Assembly: GCA_020637795.1 (NCBI GenBank)
Contig: JACKJT010000001.1
Location: 310,001 to 374,000 of the forward strand
Direction of reading: 5' to 3'
DNA: 64,000 nucleotides
Source of the DNA: Hoeflea sp.
Lineage (GTDB): Bacteria; Pseudomonadota; Alphaproteobacteria; Rhizobiales; Rhizobiaceae
Shown here: positions 42,239-52,370 of the stretch, piece after piece
How positions within the stretch are numbered: the stretch's first letter is position 1
Layout of the letters: each line of letters starts with the position of its first letter
The notes under the pieces: generated by a model
Database searches by the model: none
What the model was told of the DNA's origin: nothing
The model's input: only the letters and a program-made list of their open reading frames with translations
Made by a program: the position numbers and the translations under genes

Positions 42239-43405
42239 GTGTCAAACAGTTTCCGTGATCTCGAACGGCCAGATGGCGCCCGCCGCAAGGAAGCGGTGCT
42301 GATGGCGGCCATCAGCGCCCTCGAGTGCCTCGACCATCCCACCCGCCAGGACCTGGCGCGGTTTTCCCGCCTCTTCATCCCGCTCTACAGGACCGCAAGC
42401 CAGGAAACCCGCCGCACCGCGTCGGCTACGCTGTCGCGACTGTCACGGGTTCCCGAGGACGTGGCGGAGATGCTGATCAACGAGCCTATCGCGATTGCGG
42501 CCCCCTTCATCGCGCACTATCCGCTGCTCAACGAGAACGCCCTGACCCGGGCGGTGATGCGCCATGGCGCGCCGCATGCCCGCGCGGCGGCCCGGCGCTC
42601 GGATCTCTCCCCGCAGGCAATCGCCAAACTGCAACAGCTGAAGGATCCCTCGGTCGACGGACTTCTGGTGCTGCGCGGGCTGATCCCCGATCCCGCGGCG
42701 ACATCTGACCCCGGGCCGGTCTCCACTCCGGCGGCAACGACGCGGCCGACAGTCGAGGCGCCGCCGCTCGATCCGAGCGAGCGGCTCCGGGCACAGCTCA
42801 AGGCGATGGTGGCGGCCAGCCCGACGCCGAAATCGCCGCTCAACCGTCCGACAAGCACGCGCAAGCCGCTGGCAAGTGATGCGCTGACGCCCAACACCGC
42901 GCCGACCGTCGCCAGGCCTGCCACCGACAGCGCAACCGCTGCGGCACGGCGGCGGGTCGGCGATGTGCGGCTGGCGCAGCTTGCCCGCCATGCAACCACC
43001 GATCAGGAAAGCTGGTTCGCCACCGCGCTGGCCGACGCCATGGGCGCGAGCTACGCGCTTGCCGAACGCATCATGATGGACCTGTCGGGCCGCCAGCTGG
43101 CAACCGCCCTGATCGGGCTCGGCGCGCCCGAAAGCACCATCAAGTCGGCGCTCGAGAGTTTCTTTCCGCACCTGGCCAAACCGTCGGCCCGGCACACGCT
43201 GGCCACCGACCTGATCGAGGAGCTCGACAGGGAGAGTTGCACCGCGCGGCTCCAGGCCTGGCAGCGCGCCGACAGCTACACCAACGGCGCCGCCGCCCAT
43301 GTGCCCGCACTCGCCGACGGCAAGCCGGTGCGCCAGGACACCGACCGGCGGATCTCGCCGCGCGATGTCCGTCACCGGGTTTCCACCGCGCGCAAGGCCG
43401 GCTGA
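42239..43405 (+). CDS. DUF2336 domain protein
   Basis: A protein of about 388 residues. GTG at 42239 follows AAGG at good spacing (the frame is open to TTG 42221). The N-terminal helical-repeat region matches DUF2336: HPTRQDLARFSRLFIPLYRTASQETRRTASATLSRLSRVPEDVAEMLINEPIAIAAPFIAHYPLLNENALTRAVMRHG. A proline-rich linker (about 155-235) connects to a C-terminal region rich in helices (LARHATTDQESWFATALADAMGASYALAERIMMDLSGRQLATALI). The function is unknown; the HEAT-like repeats suggest protein binding. A CtrA-like site upstream would fit cell-cycle or motility control. Confidence 0.8.
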   Translation: MSNSFRDLERPDGARRKEAVLMAAISALECLDHPTRQDLARFSRLFIPLYRTASQETRRTASATLSRLSRVPEDVAEMLINEPIAIAAPFIAHYPLLNENALTRAVMRHGAPHARAAARRSDLSPQAIAKLQQLKDPSVDGLLVLRGLIPDPAATSDPGPVSTPAATTRPTVEAPPLDPSERLRAQLKAMVAASPTPKSPLNRPTSTRKPLASDALTPNTAPTVARPATDSATAAARRRVGDVRLAQLARHATTDQESWFATALADAMGASYALAERIMMDLSGRQLATALIGLGAPESTIKSALESFFPHLAKPSARHTLATDLIEELDRESCTARLQAWQRADSYTNGAAAHVPALADGKPVRQDTDRRISPRDVRHRVSTARKAG

Positions 43406-43464
43406 CCCCCGGCCCTGCGGCTGACCCGTTGAGAGACTGATTCAAGCGGCTTGCAAGGCGATTC

Positions 43465-43500
43465 ACCATTCAGGACCAACCTGTTGATCCTGAATGGTTT
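43465..43500 (+). terminator. Hairpin terminator after DUF2336 gene
   Basis: ACCATTCAGGA (43465-43475) pairs perfectly with TCCTGAATGGT (43488-43498), followed by TTTCTTG. An 11-bp stem with a 12-base loop, 60 bases after the stop. Confidence 0.65.
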
Positions 43501-43519
43501 CTTGCCCAGCGACTGTTGA

Positions 43520-43753
43520 CGCCAGAGACCAGGCGCCAACCGGTTTAACCGGATCGCCACCGAGGCGTACGCGATGAGATGGGAGTTCGAGCAGGTCCGC
43601 CCGCATGCCTGCGAGACAGGGAACCTCGCATCTAGCGACGAGCCGATCAGCGCCATCGGCTTCGCCCATGGCTACCAGAGCCAGAGCCATTTCCCGCGCG
43701 CCTTCCGTCAGAGATTCGGAGCTGGCCGAACCAGTTGCGGAAAGCCGGCATGA
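43520..43753 (+). pseudogene. Remnant of AraC-family regulator (C-terminal HTH only)
   Basis: An in-frame fragment of about 77 codons after a stop at 43517, with no start codon of its own family. It ends AISAIGFAHGYQSQSHFPRAFRQRFG-like (SAIGFAHGYQSQSHFPRAF), the second recognition-helix region of AraC/XylS proteins. The preceding codons (RWEFEQVRPHACETGNLASSDEP) fit the inter-helix part. The rest of the gene is missing, so this is a decayed insertion or deletion remnant in the 400-base gap between the DUF2336 and DUF1491 genes. Confidence 0.6.
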
Positions 43754-43805
43754 ACCGACCGGCTCCCGGCATGGGCCGCATTCAGTTTCCGGACGTGATC
43801 GCGAG

Positions 43806-44147
43806 CTACTCTTCGGCGAAGGGAAGATAGGTTTCCGGGGTGTCGGTCTCGATTTCGACCACCCAGATGTCGGGATCGAATTTCGCCTCGCGGGCGATCA
43901 TTTCGGAGACTTCGGCCTCGGGGACGCGGCTCTTGCGGAGCTCGAACAGCCGCCCTTCCGGATGGTCCTCGTCGAAGGCCGTCTGCGGCGCGGGCGCGGC
44001 CAGGCTTTCGCTGCCGTCGCGGTGGCGGATGCGGACGAAAATCGCGCCGGCCTCCTCCGATCCGCGCCGTTCGATCGCCGCCATGTTGCCTTCCGCGAAA
44101 AGGCGGCGCGTCAGGGCGGCAACGAAAATGCCGGCCTTCAGTCTCAC
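43806..44147 (-). CDS. DUF1491 family protein
   Basis: A 113-residue cytosolic protein: MRLKAGIFVAALTRRLFAEGNMAAIERRGSEEAGAIFVRIRHRDG, then APAPQTAFDED and the conserved end REAKFDPDIWVVEIETD. This is the DUF1491 family, restricted to alphaproteobacteria, of unknown function. Its ATG overlaps the stop of the peptidoglycan-binding gene by four bases, so it is the third member of the kinase operon. Confidence 0.9.
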   Translation of the reverse strand: MRLKAGIFVAALTRRLFAEGNMAAIERRGSEEAGAIFVRIRHRDGSESLAAPAPQTAFDEDHPEGRLFELRKSRVPEAEVSEMIAREAKFDPDIWVVEIETDTPETYLPFAEE

Positions 44148-45044
44148 AGCGCGCCGATCTCGCGCAATTTCTTCAGCACCGTCTCGTTCGGCTCACCGGT
44201 GACCGGCAGGCGGTAGTGCTTCTCGAAGGCGCTGATGGCGGCGCGGGTCTGCGATCCGGCGACGCCGTCGACGGTGATGTCGGCATAGGCGATGTTGGAG
44301 AGACCCGACTGGATCTGCCGCACCAGTTCGCTCGGACCGTCGGCGATCAGCGCCGGGATGGTCACCGGTTCACCGGCGCGTGCGTCCGATGCGACAACCG
44401 GGGCAGGCTTGGGTTTCGGCGTCGGGGGTGCCGCGGACTTTGTGCTTGCCACCTCGACCGGGGCGGCGGCGGGCGCGGTCTTTTCCATGACCGCGAGCAG
44501 CCCCGGGCTTGCCTCGCCGGTCTCGACATAGCCGTTGGTCTTCTCCCAGGCGCGGATCGCGGCCGCGGATTTCGGGCCCATCAGGCCGTCGATATCGCCG
44601 GAATACAGTCCCTTTTCGGCGAGGATCGTCTGCATCCGCGCAAGCACCGGATCGGCCGCGGACGCCGGCGCAGCAGCCACCACGCTGTCGGCAACCGCCG
44701 GCGCGGGCACGGCGTTGGGAACGGGAATGGAGGCGGTGGGCGTGTTGTCGCTGCGTTCGATCCGGTAGGTGGTCACGGTGCGGGTGGGTACGCCCTTGAT
44801 GAAGGGTGTCTCCCGAGTGACCGGCCGGGCGGCGGCGACGGGAACAGCAGGCGACGCCGCCTCCCGCGTCTTGAGGATCGGCGCGGGATGCTGTCCGGGC
44901 TGATGCCAGATCGCGTTGCTTGCGACGAAACCGAAGATCACCGCAAACGCCACGCTGCCTCCTGCAAGCGAAGGATGCGCCGACACCAGCGAGCCGAGCA
45001 TTCCGAGAACGCCATGGCCCCTTGCGGGTTCATCGTCAAACAAG

Positions 45045-45070
<26 letters not shown>
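44144..45070 (-). CDS. Membrane-anchored protein with two peptidoglycan-binding domains
   Basis: A 308-residue protein. Start at 45070 (AGGA nine bases upstream; ATGs at 45079 and 45094 are alternatives) lies inside the end of the kinase gene. One membrane helix (GGSVAFAVIFGFVASNAIW) and a long Pro/Ala-rich periplasmic linker precede two PG_binding_1 domains: RMQTILAEKGLYSGDIDGLMGPKSAAAIRAWEKTNGY and QIQSGLSNIAYADITVDGVAGSQTRAAISAFEKHYRLPVTGE. It probably tethers to murein. The overlap with the sensor kinase suggests joint function in the envelope. Confidence 0.88.
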
Positions 45071-46997
<1,927 letters not shown>

Positions 46998-47382
46998 TGC
47001 CGGCTTAAGGAAAGGATAAGCCAGCCGCCCGGACGCGGCCAAAACCGGCCGAATTGCCGCAACGGCGGCGATGTTAGAGCGGCTTTGGCGATTATGGTTA
47101 ATCGTTGCTTTCCGGAATCGACAAGTTGTGACATCTGCCCGGCAATTCGTTCTAACGCCGGCAAAACCGCCGAAAGGCTGCGCCCGTGCGGTTGCCGGCG
47201 GACGCTTCCATGCGGCAGCCGGCGGAGGCGCGGACAATTGCCTAAAATTTTCGGCAAATTTGGCTCAAAACCTATCGCCTGCTTCAAATCCGCCTTGAAG
47301 AATTTGCTTCATGGTGTGGGCAAGTTCGGGACAACCCGGACATCTCCGCCCAAAGATGGCGGGAAACAGGAAGGGCTAACAC
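46998..47382. other. 385-base gap between divergent kinase and DUF5330 genes
   Basis: No gene is seen. It contains an ATGGTTAA (47094-47101), the reverse of the non-palindromic CtrA motif TTAACCAT, and an AT-richer patch near 47240-47310. Promoters for both flanking genes should lie here. Confidence 0.5.
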
Positions 47383-47706
47383 ATGTGGTTTCTGATAAGG
47401 GGAAGTTTCTGGTTTTCACTGGTGCTGATCACCTTGCCGCTGCTGGATTCGAATTCGCGGGAAGCGCTTGAAGGCGCGCCGCCGCTGGAAGTCGGAGAGA
47501 GCATGGCCGCCGCCGTCGAGGCGCTGCAGGACATAAGGCAGATCTGCGTCCGCAAACCCGATATCTGCGAAACAGGCAGCGAGACCTTCGCGGCTCTCGG
47601 CGTGCGCGCCAAGGAAGGCGCCCGCATTGCCTACCAGTTTCTCGATTCCAAATTCGCCGATGGCGAAAGCGATCTGGTCACGGGATCCCTGCCCGTCACC
47701 AACTGA
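47383..47706 (+). CDS. DUF5330 family small exported protein
   Basis: A 107-residue protein starting MWFLIRGSFWFSLVLITLPLLDSNS, an uncleaved-anchor or signal-like helix, followed by EVGESMAAAVEALQDIRQICVRKPDICETGSETFAALGVRAKEGARIAYQFLDSKF. The two cysteines in RQICVRKPDICETG and the tail DLVTGSLP are the DUF5330 pattern of Rhizobiales. AGGAAGGG lies eight bases before the ATG. Function unknown; probably periplasmic. Confidence 0.85.
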   Translation: MWFLIRGSFWFSLVLITLPLLDSNSREALEGAPPLEVGESMAAAVEALQDIRQICVRKPDICETGSETFAALGVRAKEGARIAYQFLDSKFADGESDLVTGSLPVTN

Positions 47707-47806
47707 GTTTCCCCGGCCGTCCGCTCCATGACGGAGCCTGGACGGGGATGTCCGCCGTAAGTTGAATGATGCTAAAAACTGCCAACTCCAGTCGCGTCTG
47801 ACGCGC

Positions 47807-47848
47807 CGCCGCCGGGAACAGCCCTTCTCCCGGCGGCGTTTTCTTTTC
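47807..47848 (+). terminator. Rho-independent terminator after DUF5330 gene
   Basis: CGCCGCCGGG (47807-47816) pairs perfectly with CCCGGCGGCG (47829-47838), followed by TTTTCTTTT. It ends the DUF5330 transcript 100 bases past the stop. Confidence 0.75.
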
Positions 47849-47946
47849 CGGGCGCCAGGCAACAGCCCTCCTTCCGGCGGCGTTTTCTTTTCCGGGCGCC
47901 AGGCAACAGCCCTCCTTCCGGCGGCGTTTTCCTTTTCCGGGCGCCC
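47830..47946. repeat. 44-bp tandem repeat, about 2.7 copies, carrying terminator right arm
   Basis: Units start at 47830, 47874 and 47918. Each begins CCGGCGGCGTTTTCTTTTCC and continues GGGCGCCAGGCAACAGCCCTCCTT; the third is cut short and has one extra C. Only the first unit has a matching left arm upstream, so the others are duplicated right arms with T runs. Confidence 0.85.
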
Positions 47947-48092
47947 TATGCAAGCTGCTCCGCGCGTGCCGGGCTGATCGCGCCACGCGCCGGACGCAAC
48001 CCGGACTTCGGGTCAGCCGGGCAATTGCGTGCCAACGGGGTGCACAAATCCGCAAACCCGCCTATATGTCTGGCGAGTTACAGGAAAACCAC

Positions 48093-48521
48093 ATGTCCAC
48101 GCTGCAAACCATCATCGACGACTTCGAATATCTTGACGACTGGGAAGACCGCTACCGCTACCTGATCGAGATCGGCAAGGCGCTGCCGGAGATGCCTGAG
48201 AGTGAAAAGATCGACGAGAACAAGGTCAAGGGCTGCGCCAGCCAGGTCTGGCTGGTGGCCGAGACCAAACCGGGGGACCCGGGCGATCCGGTGATGGTCT
48301 ACCGCGGCGATTCCGACGCCCATATCGTGCGCGGCCTGGTCGCCGTCGTGCTGGCGGCGACCTCCGGGGAAAAGGCGTCGGCGGTCGAGAAACTCGACGA
48401 GGCGGCACTGATGTCGCGGCTCGGGCTGGGCGAGCACCTGTCGACGCAGCGGGCCAACGGTCTGCGCTCGATGGTCATGCGGATCAAGGCGCATGCGGCG
48501 GCGGCGCGGGCTGCCGGCTAG
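48093..48521 (+). CDS. sufE: SufE family cysteine desulfuration protein
   Basis: A 142-residue sulfur acceptor that takes persulfide from the desulfurase SufS for Fe-S cluster assembly in the cytosol. The family start (IIDDFEYLDDWEDRYRYLIEIGKALPEMP) and the active Cys48 in NKVKGCASQVWL are present, and the C-terminal LSTQRANGLRSMVMRIKAHA is normal. ATG at 48093 has CAGGAAAA upstream; an earlier in-frame ATG at 48066 was rejected. It stands alone, away from other suf genes. Confidence 0.95.
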   Translation: MSTLQTIIDDFEYLDDWEDRYRYLIEIGKALPEMPESEKIDENKVKGCASQVWLVAETKPGDPGDPVMVYRGDSDAHIVRGLVAVVLAATSGEKASAVEKLDEAALMSRLGLGEHLSTQRANGLRSMVMRIKAHAAAARAAG

Positions 48522-48620
48522 AGCATTTCCGGTGAAAACGGAGTCACCGAAAATGCCCTATCTTGTTGTTTTCACGCAATTCCGGACGCGAAACCGGTTC
48601 CCACTTTCGCTGGAATTACT
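48521..48620. repeat. Rhizobial intergenic repeat (GAGCATTTCCGG type)
   Basis: The block GAGCATTTCCGGTGAAAACG to TTTCGCTGGAATTACT directly follows sufE. From memory, this block is one of the commonest interspersed intergenic sequences of rhizobia. It contains a hairpin (TTTCGGTGA complements TCACCGAAA) and directly abuts the second double-hairpin repeat. Confidence 0.65.
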
Positions 48621-49528
48621 CTACAGCGCCGCGCATCCAATTGGATGCGCAAAGGACGCTGTAGCACTTTGAAATGATGCATGTCGCGCTCAATTGAATC
48701 CAATTGAGCGCGACATGCATTAGGCTTTCGCCGCGGCGCCGCATAATGCCTGGCGAGCGCCGCAAGCGCCGTGCGCAGCATCAGCTTGGCTGACCGGGCC
48801 GGCCATTGCCGCTCGCGCTCGACCTCGGCCAGGCCTTTGAGAAAACAACACACATCGAGCAGGACGCCCGAGAGTTCCGGACCGACCTCGGCCAGCGCCG
48901 CTTCGACGCGCAACCTTGCCGACAAGACCGCCTCGCCGAGTTCCGCCGCGCCTCCGGCGTCGCCTTGTCGCCGCCCGTAGCGCACCGGACCCCAGTTCTG
49001 GCCAAGCGAGGGCTGCATCTGGCCGCGGGTGAAGTCGGCCCTGAGCCTTTCACCCGCCTCCACCTGCGCCGGTTCCAGGAACAGGGCGCCGCCCCTGCCC
49101 CTCAGCCGCGCCAGCGCCGCCAGCGGCGATTCGTCCTGATTGATCCGCAGTTGCCCGTGATCGGGATCGGAGCCGGCCACCAGCGTCCGGTGCTGGTCCT
49201 GAAAGGCGCTGTCGGGATCGGCGAGCCAGCGCCTGAGCGCGGCCCGGCCCTCGGGCGTCACGGTGCAGGATTGCGCGGCGCGGGATTGCCCGGTTCGGGA
49301 GGATGGCGGCGGGGACGGCTCGATGGCGACAAGGCCCCGCTGCAGCGCCGCCCCGAAGATCCGGGCATCGACCTTTCGGGACGCGCCGTCGTCGCGGATC
49401 AGTTCAACCCGGGCCGGATGCCGCGGAATACCCGCCACCGGCACGGTTGCGGGACCACGCGCCAGGAAGCCGACGAGAGCGGCGAGCGCCCGGCGCGACC
49501 GGCCCACCTCAGAGCCCGGCATCGTCAT
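48572..49528 (-). CDS. DUF6456-like protein whose C-terminus runs into a repeat
   Basis: A 318-residue frame. From ATG 49528 (or 49522) the body reads SRRALAALVGFLARGPATVPV, then VELIRDDGASRKVDARIFGAALQRGLVAI, and a conserved C-terminal core (NQDESPLAALARLRGRGGALFLEPAQVEAGERLRADFTRGQMQPSLGQNWGPVRY, LLDVCCFLKGLAEVERERQWPARSAKLMLRTALAALARHY), typical of the DUF6456 family in rhizobia. Relatives end soon after LARHY; here the frame continues about 50 residues through the palindromic repeats (48621-48721 and beyond). The normal stop was apparently lost by repeat insertion. It overlaps the DnaA-like gene by 20 bases. Confidence 0.8.
   Translation of the reverse strand: MTMPGSEVGRSRRALAALVGFLARGPATVPVAGIPRHPARVELIRDDGASRKVDARIFGAALQRGLVAIEPSPPPSSRTGQSRAAQSCTVTPEGRAALRRWLADPDSAFQDQHRTLVAGSDPDHGQLRINQDESPLAALARLRGRGGALFLEPAQVEAGERLRADFTRGQMQPSLGQNWGPVRYGRRQGDAGGAAELGEAVLSARLRVEAALAEVGPELSGVLLDVCCFLKGLAEVERERQWPARSAKLMLRTALAALARHYAAPRRKPNACRAQLDSIERDMHHFKVLQRPLRIQLDARRCRVIPAKVGTGFASGIA
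48621..48721. repeat. Dispersed double-hairpin repeat, copy 2
   Basis: CTACAGCG ... CGCTGTAG encloses the 20-base palindrome GCGCATCCAATTGGATGCGC, and then CATGTCGCGCTCAATTG pairs perfectly with CAATTGAGCGCGACATG around AATC (17-bp stem). It is the better-preserved copy of the element at 31227-31332 and supplies the altered C-terminus of the DUF6456-like gene. Confidence 0.88.
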
Positions 49529-50090
49529 GCCCCAGCGGCGCAAAGACAGCCCCGACACAGCGCTCGCACTGTTCGACGAAGCGGTCGTAACCGGCATCGT
49601 CGCGGCGGTCCTCGACCACCGAACAGGCGTGCATGACGGTGGTGCGGTCGCGGCCGAAGGCGGTGGCAATGGTCTGGTAGGGCACCGAGAGCACCACGTG
49701 GCTGAGATACATGGCGATCTGGCGCATGTGGCAGCGCGGCCGGCGGCGGGCGGCGCCTTCCGGCAAGTCCCGGTCGCAGGCCGCAGCAAACAGCTCCGCC
49801 ACCAGCCGCCAGGTGACGCGGCAGCGCAGGATGTCGACAAAGGTGACCGCTCCGGCCGGTTCGCCCGGACGGGGCTTTGCTGCGCCGCCGGCCGGGGCTG
49901 AACCGGGGACGCCTGAAAGCCCGAGCAGCGCGCTCAGACCGGCATTGCCGGCAAGGGCTGCCAGCGCCATCGCCGTTTCGTCGGCGAGCGCCGGGCCGCT
50001 CAAGGCATTCACCTGGGCGGCGCGGGCTGCCGGTTCGGGAACGAGAGTGTCGGAAAGGCCGCTGGTTGGGTTCTTGCGTCGGGAAGCCAT
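49509..50090 (-). CDS. DnaA domain-IV-like DNA-binding protein
   Basis: A 193-residue protein without the AAA+ domain of DnaA. Residues 1-85 are low-complexity. The C-terminal part has the DnaA box-binding helix-turn-helix: RPRCHMRQIAMYLSHVVLSVPYQTIATAFGRDRTTVMHACSVVEDRRDD, including the R-D-x-T-x-V-x-H-A signature. It therefore probably binds DnaA-box-like DNA and may regulate transcription or compete with DnaA. ATG at 50090 lacks a strong ribosome site. It is encoded between mucR and the DUF6456-like gene, a recurring rhizobial neighbourhood. Confidence 0.85.
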   Translation of the reverse strand: MASRRKNPTSGLSDTLVPEPAARAAQVNALSGPALADETAMALAALAGNAGLSALLGLSGVPGSAPAGGAAKPRPGEPAGAVTFVDILRCRVTWRLVAELFAAACDRDLPEGAARRRPRCHMRQIAMYLSHVVLSVPYQTIATAFGRDRTTVMHACSVVEDRRDDAGYDRFVEQCERCVGAVFAPLGHDDAGL

Positions 50091-50315
50091 GATGAAAATC
50101 TCCATTTATAGGAATATTTTCTTACATGATATGCAGATCATGGGGACGTGCAGCCACCCACGCCCTACACCCTAGCGTTGATTTTGCATTGTTTTTGGTG
50201 AATTTGATCCGAATTGTGAGGATTTTTTTCCTCACCAGCTTTCCACATTGCCGCCTCACCGCCAATCCCGGGCCGCAGGCACGCCGCCATGCCATGGGCG
50301 TCAAGCGGACAAAAC

Positions 50316-50347
50316 AAAAAAACCGCGGCCCCGAAGCCGCGGTTTTT
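50316..50347. terminator. Bidirectional terminator downstream of mucR
   Basis: ACCGCGGC and GCCGCGGT form a perfect 8-bp core stem around a 6-base loop, extended by A on the left and T on the right. It terminates the mucR transcript on the minus strand and would also block plus-strand reading. Confidence 0.85.
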
Positions 50348-50449
50348 CTCAGATCGCACATCAGGCATTGCCGTCAATGCGAAGTCCCGATCTGGTTGCG
50401 GCTGATCCCGGCTGAGGGTTGACGACCAAGCCGGAAGAGCCGCCAATCC

Positions 50450-50872
50450 TTACTTGCCGCGCTTGCGCTTCTGGCCGAGGCCCATTTCCTTGGCCAGGCG
50501 CGACCGCGCTTCGGCATAGGAAGGAGCGACCATCGGATAATCCGCCGGCAGATCCCACTTCTCGCGGTACTGCTCGGGCGTCAGCCCGTAGTGGGTCATC
50601 AGGTGCCGCTTGAGCGACTTGAACTTCTGGCCATCTTCAAGGCAGATCAGATAATCGCTCTGAATCGACCGACGAACCGATACTGCTGGCTTCGGCTTCT
50701 CAACGACTTCTTCCGCCATCGTGGTAGCGCCGCCGAGTGCAGCATGTACCTGCGAGATCACGTTCGGAAGATCATTTGCCGCCACGGAGTTGTTGCTCAC
50801 GTAAGCAGCGACAATTTCCGCGGTCAGCTCGATGAGCAAATCCGCACCATTGTCCTTGTTTGCTTCTGTCAT
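50450..50872 (-). CDS. mucR: MucR/Ros family zinc-finger regulator
   Basis: A 140-residue global regulator that in rhizobia controls exopolysaccharide, motility and symbiosis genes by binding AT-rich DNA. The N-terminal half ([34 protein letters not shown]) mediates oligomerisation. The prokaryotic zinc finger begins at Cys77 ([31 protein letters not shown]) with His90 and His95-type ligands, and lacks the second Cys, Asp80 taking its place, as in other MucR proteins. The basic tail ends GQKRKRGK. A long AT-rich upstream region suggests autoregulation, as known for mucR. Confidence 0.95.
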   Translation of the reverse strand: MTEANKDNGADLLIELTAEIVAAYVSNNSVAANDLPNVISQVHAALGGATTMAEEVVEKPKPAVSVRRSIQSDYLICLEDGQKFKSLKRHLMTHYGLTPEQYREKWDLPADYPMVAPSYAEARSRLAKEMGLGQKRKRGK

Positions 50873-51134
50873 AGTCTGGTCCTAACTCTTTCTAATATGC
50901 AAGCTGTGTGGGTTTCGGAACAAGATAGTTACAAATAACGCACATTCCGCACGACGTGCCGCAGCGTCCGATTTACATTGTTTTACACCTTAAACAAGTA
51001 CTAGTTCTTGTAGAATTTGCTCCCCATTAATACAAATTTACACAAATTTATAAAAATCTCGTAATCATTGCGCGAATCTGACCTCGCAATGAATTTATAG
51101 GTTGCAACCAATATTCAACTACATTTACCTATCT
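50873..51134. promoter_or_regulatory. AT-rich regulatory region upstream of mucR
   Basis: About 260 bases, markedly AT-rich for this genome, with runs such as TACAAATTTACACAAATTTAT near 51035-51053. It lies upstream of mucR and downstream of the mnhG stop. MucR binds AT-rich DNA with T:A steps, so autoregulatory sites are likely here. Confidence 0.6.
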
Positions 51135-51473
51135 CTATGCGTTATCTTTCGGCTCCATGTCATCCATTACCGCTGACGCATGCAAACGGTACCCGACCGC
51201 ATAGGCCGCCTTGGCAAGAAGATGCGAGGACACCGGAGCGGTAAGCAGGAAGAACACCACCCCGGCCAGCGCCCGTGACATGGTTCCGGTATCGGTGGCA
51301 TGAATGGCAAGCGCGATCAGCATCAGGCAGGAGCCCATGGTGCCGGCCTTGGAAGCGGCATGCATGCGGGTATAGACGTCCGGCAATCGCAGCAGGCCGA
51401 TGGAAGCCACCAGCGCAAAAAACGAGCCGATGACCAGGAGCGCCGCCGATATCAGTGTGGCCAGTTCATTCAT
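51135..51473 (-). CDS. mnhG: Na+/H+ antiporter subunit G (MnhG/MrpG)
   Basis: A 112-residue three-helix membrane subunit: [49 protein letters not shown], with [18 protein letters not shown] as the family signature, then [22 protein letters not shown]. It is the last gene of mnhABCDEFG and overlaps mnhF by eight bases. Together the subunits form a proton-driven sodium (or potassium) exporter in the inner membrane. Confidence 0.95.
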   Translation of the reverse strand: MNELATLISAALLVIGSFFALVASIGLLRLPDVYTRMHAASKAGTMGSCLMLIALAIHATDTGTMSRALAGVVFFLLTAPVSSHLLAKAAYAVGYRLHASAVMDDMEPKDNA

Positions 51474-51900
51474 TGTCTTGCCTTCCCGAAGTCTTGCCGG
51501 CCACAGGCCCGGGATCCAATCCTTTGACGGCCGATCCGGACCTGGCCTTTGCCGCAGCCTTTGCCTGCCGCCGCGCCGCCGACGCGGCTTCGCGGGCCTC
51601 GCTCAGAATGTCGTCCTCGGTCTTGCCGCGCGACAGGACGAAACGGGCAAAGGCCACGGTGGCGAGGAAGCCCACCAGCCCCAGCGCGATCGCCACGTCG
51701 ACATAGAGCGTATAGCCGGTCTTGATGCCGATGACCGCGATGAAGCCGATGGCGATGGCGACCAGCATGTCGAGGCCAAGGATCCGGTCCGGCAGGGTCG
51801 GCCCCTTGACGATGCGGTAGATGGTGACGAGGAACGAAACGCTCAGGATCCCGAGCGCAAGCGTGACTGCGTGATCGAAGATGGTGGCGACGCTGATCAT
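51466..51900 (-). CDS. mnhF: Na+/H+ antiporter subunit F (MnhF/MrpF)
   Basis: A 144-residue subunit. Three helices ([65 protein letters not shown]) and the [12 protein letters not shown] motif identify MnhF. The C-terminal 50 residues, charged and Ala/Lys-rich ([21 protein letters not shown]), exceed the usual length of about 90. It overlaps mnhE and mnhG at both ends. Confidence 0.95.
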   Translation of the reverse strand: MISVATIFDHAVTLALGILSVSFLVTIYRIVKGPTLPDRILGLDMLVAIAIGFIAVIGIKTGYTLYVDVAIALGLVGFLATVAFARFVLSRGKTEDDILSEAREAASAARRQAKAAAKARSGSAVKGLDPGPVAGKTSGRQDNE

Positions 51901-52370
51901 CGGAACGCCTCCATGATCTTGCGCTCGAAGCCTTCGGCAATGTCCCGCCGGGCGCCGTCGGGATCGGACGCATCGATGGCATGCACATAGAGAATGCGGC
52001 GGTCTTCCGACACATCCACCGACAGCGTGCCGGGCGTCAGCGTGATCAGGTTGGCGAGGATCGTGATCTCGAAGTCACGGTCGACCCTGAGCGGATAGGC
52101 GAAGATCCCGGGCTTGAGATCCATCCGCGGCGACAGCACCAGCACGGCAACCCTCCAGGCCGACAGCACCAGTTCATAGACAAACAGCAGCAGCAGCGAG
52201 ATCACCCGCCGGGCGCGGGAGAAATAGCCGGTGGAGCCGACCTGCTCGCGGATCAGCGACAGGGCGAAGATCGCCAGCACGAAGCCGAAAGCGAAATTGA
52301 GGAATGTGAACGAACCGCTGACCGCCGACCAGGTCAGCGCCAGCAGCACATTGACCAGAAACAGGCTCAT
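51897..52370 (-). CDS. mnhE: Na+/H+ antiporter subunit E (MnhE/MrpE)
   Basis: A 157-residue subunit: [34 protein letters not shown], then [37 protein letters not shown] and [23 protein letters not shown], the complete MnhE signature. Two to three membrane helices and a cytosolic domain. Four-base overlaps with mnhD and mnhF show coupled translation. Confidence 0.95.
   Translation of the reverse strand: MSLFLVNVLLALTWSAVSGSFTFLNFAFGFVLAIFALSLIREQVGSTGYFSRARRVISLLLLFVYELVLSAWRVAVLVLSPRMDLKPGIFAYPLRVDRDFEITILANLITLTPGTLSVDVSEDRRILYVHAIDASDPDGARRDIAEGFERKIMEAFR

Noticed and set aside
47830..47946. Possible CRISPR array
   Set aside because: The 44-bp units are directly adjacent with no unique spacers between them, so this is a simple tandem repeat.
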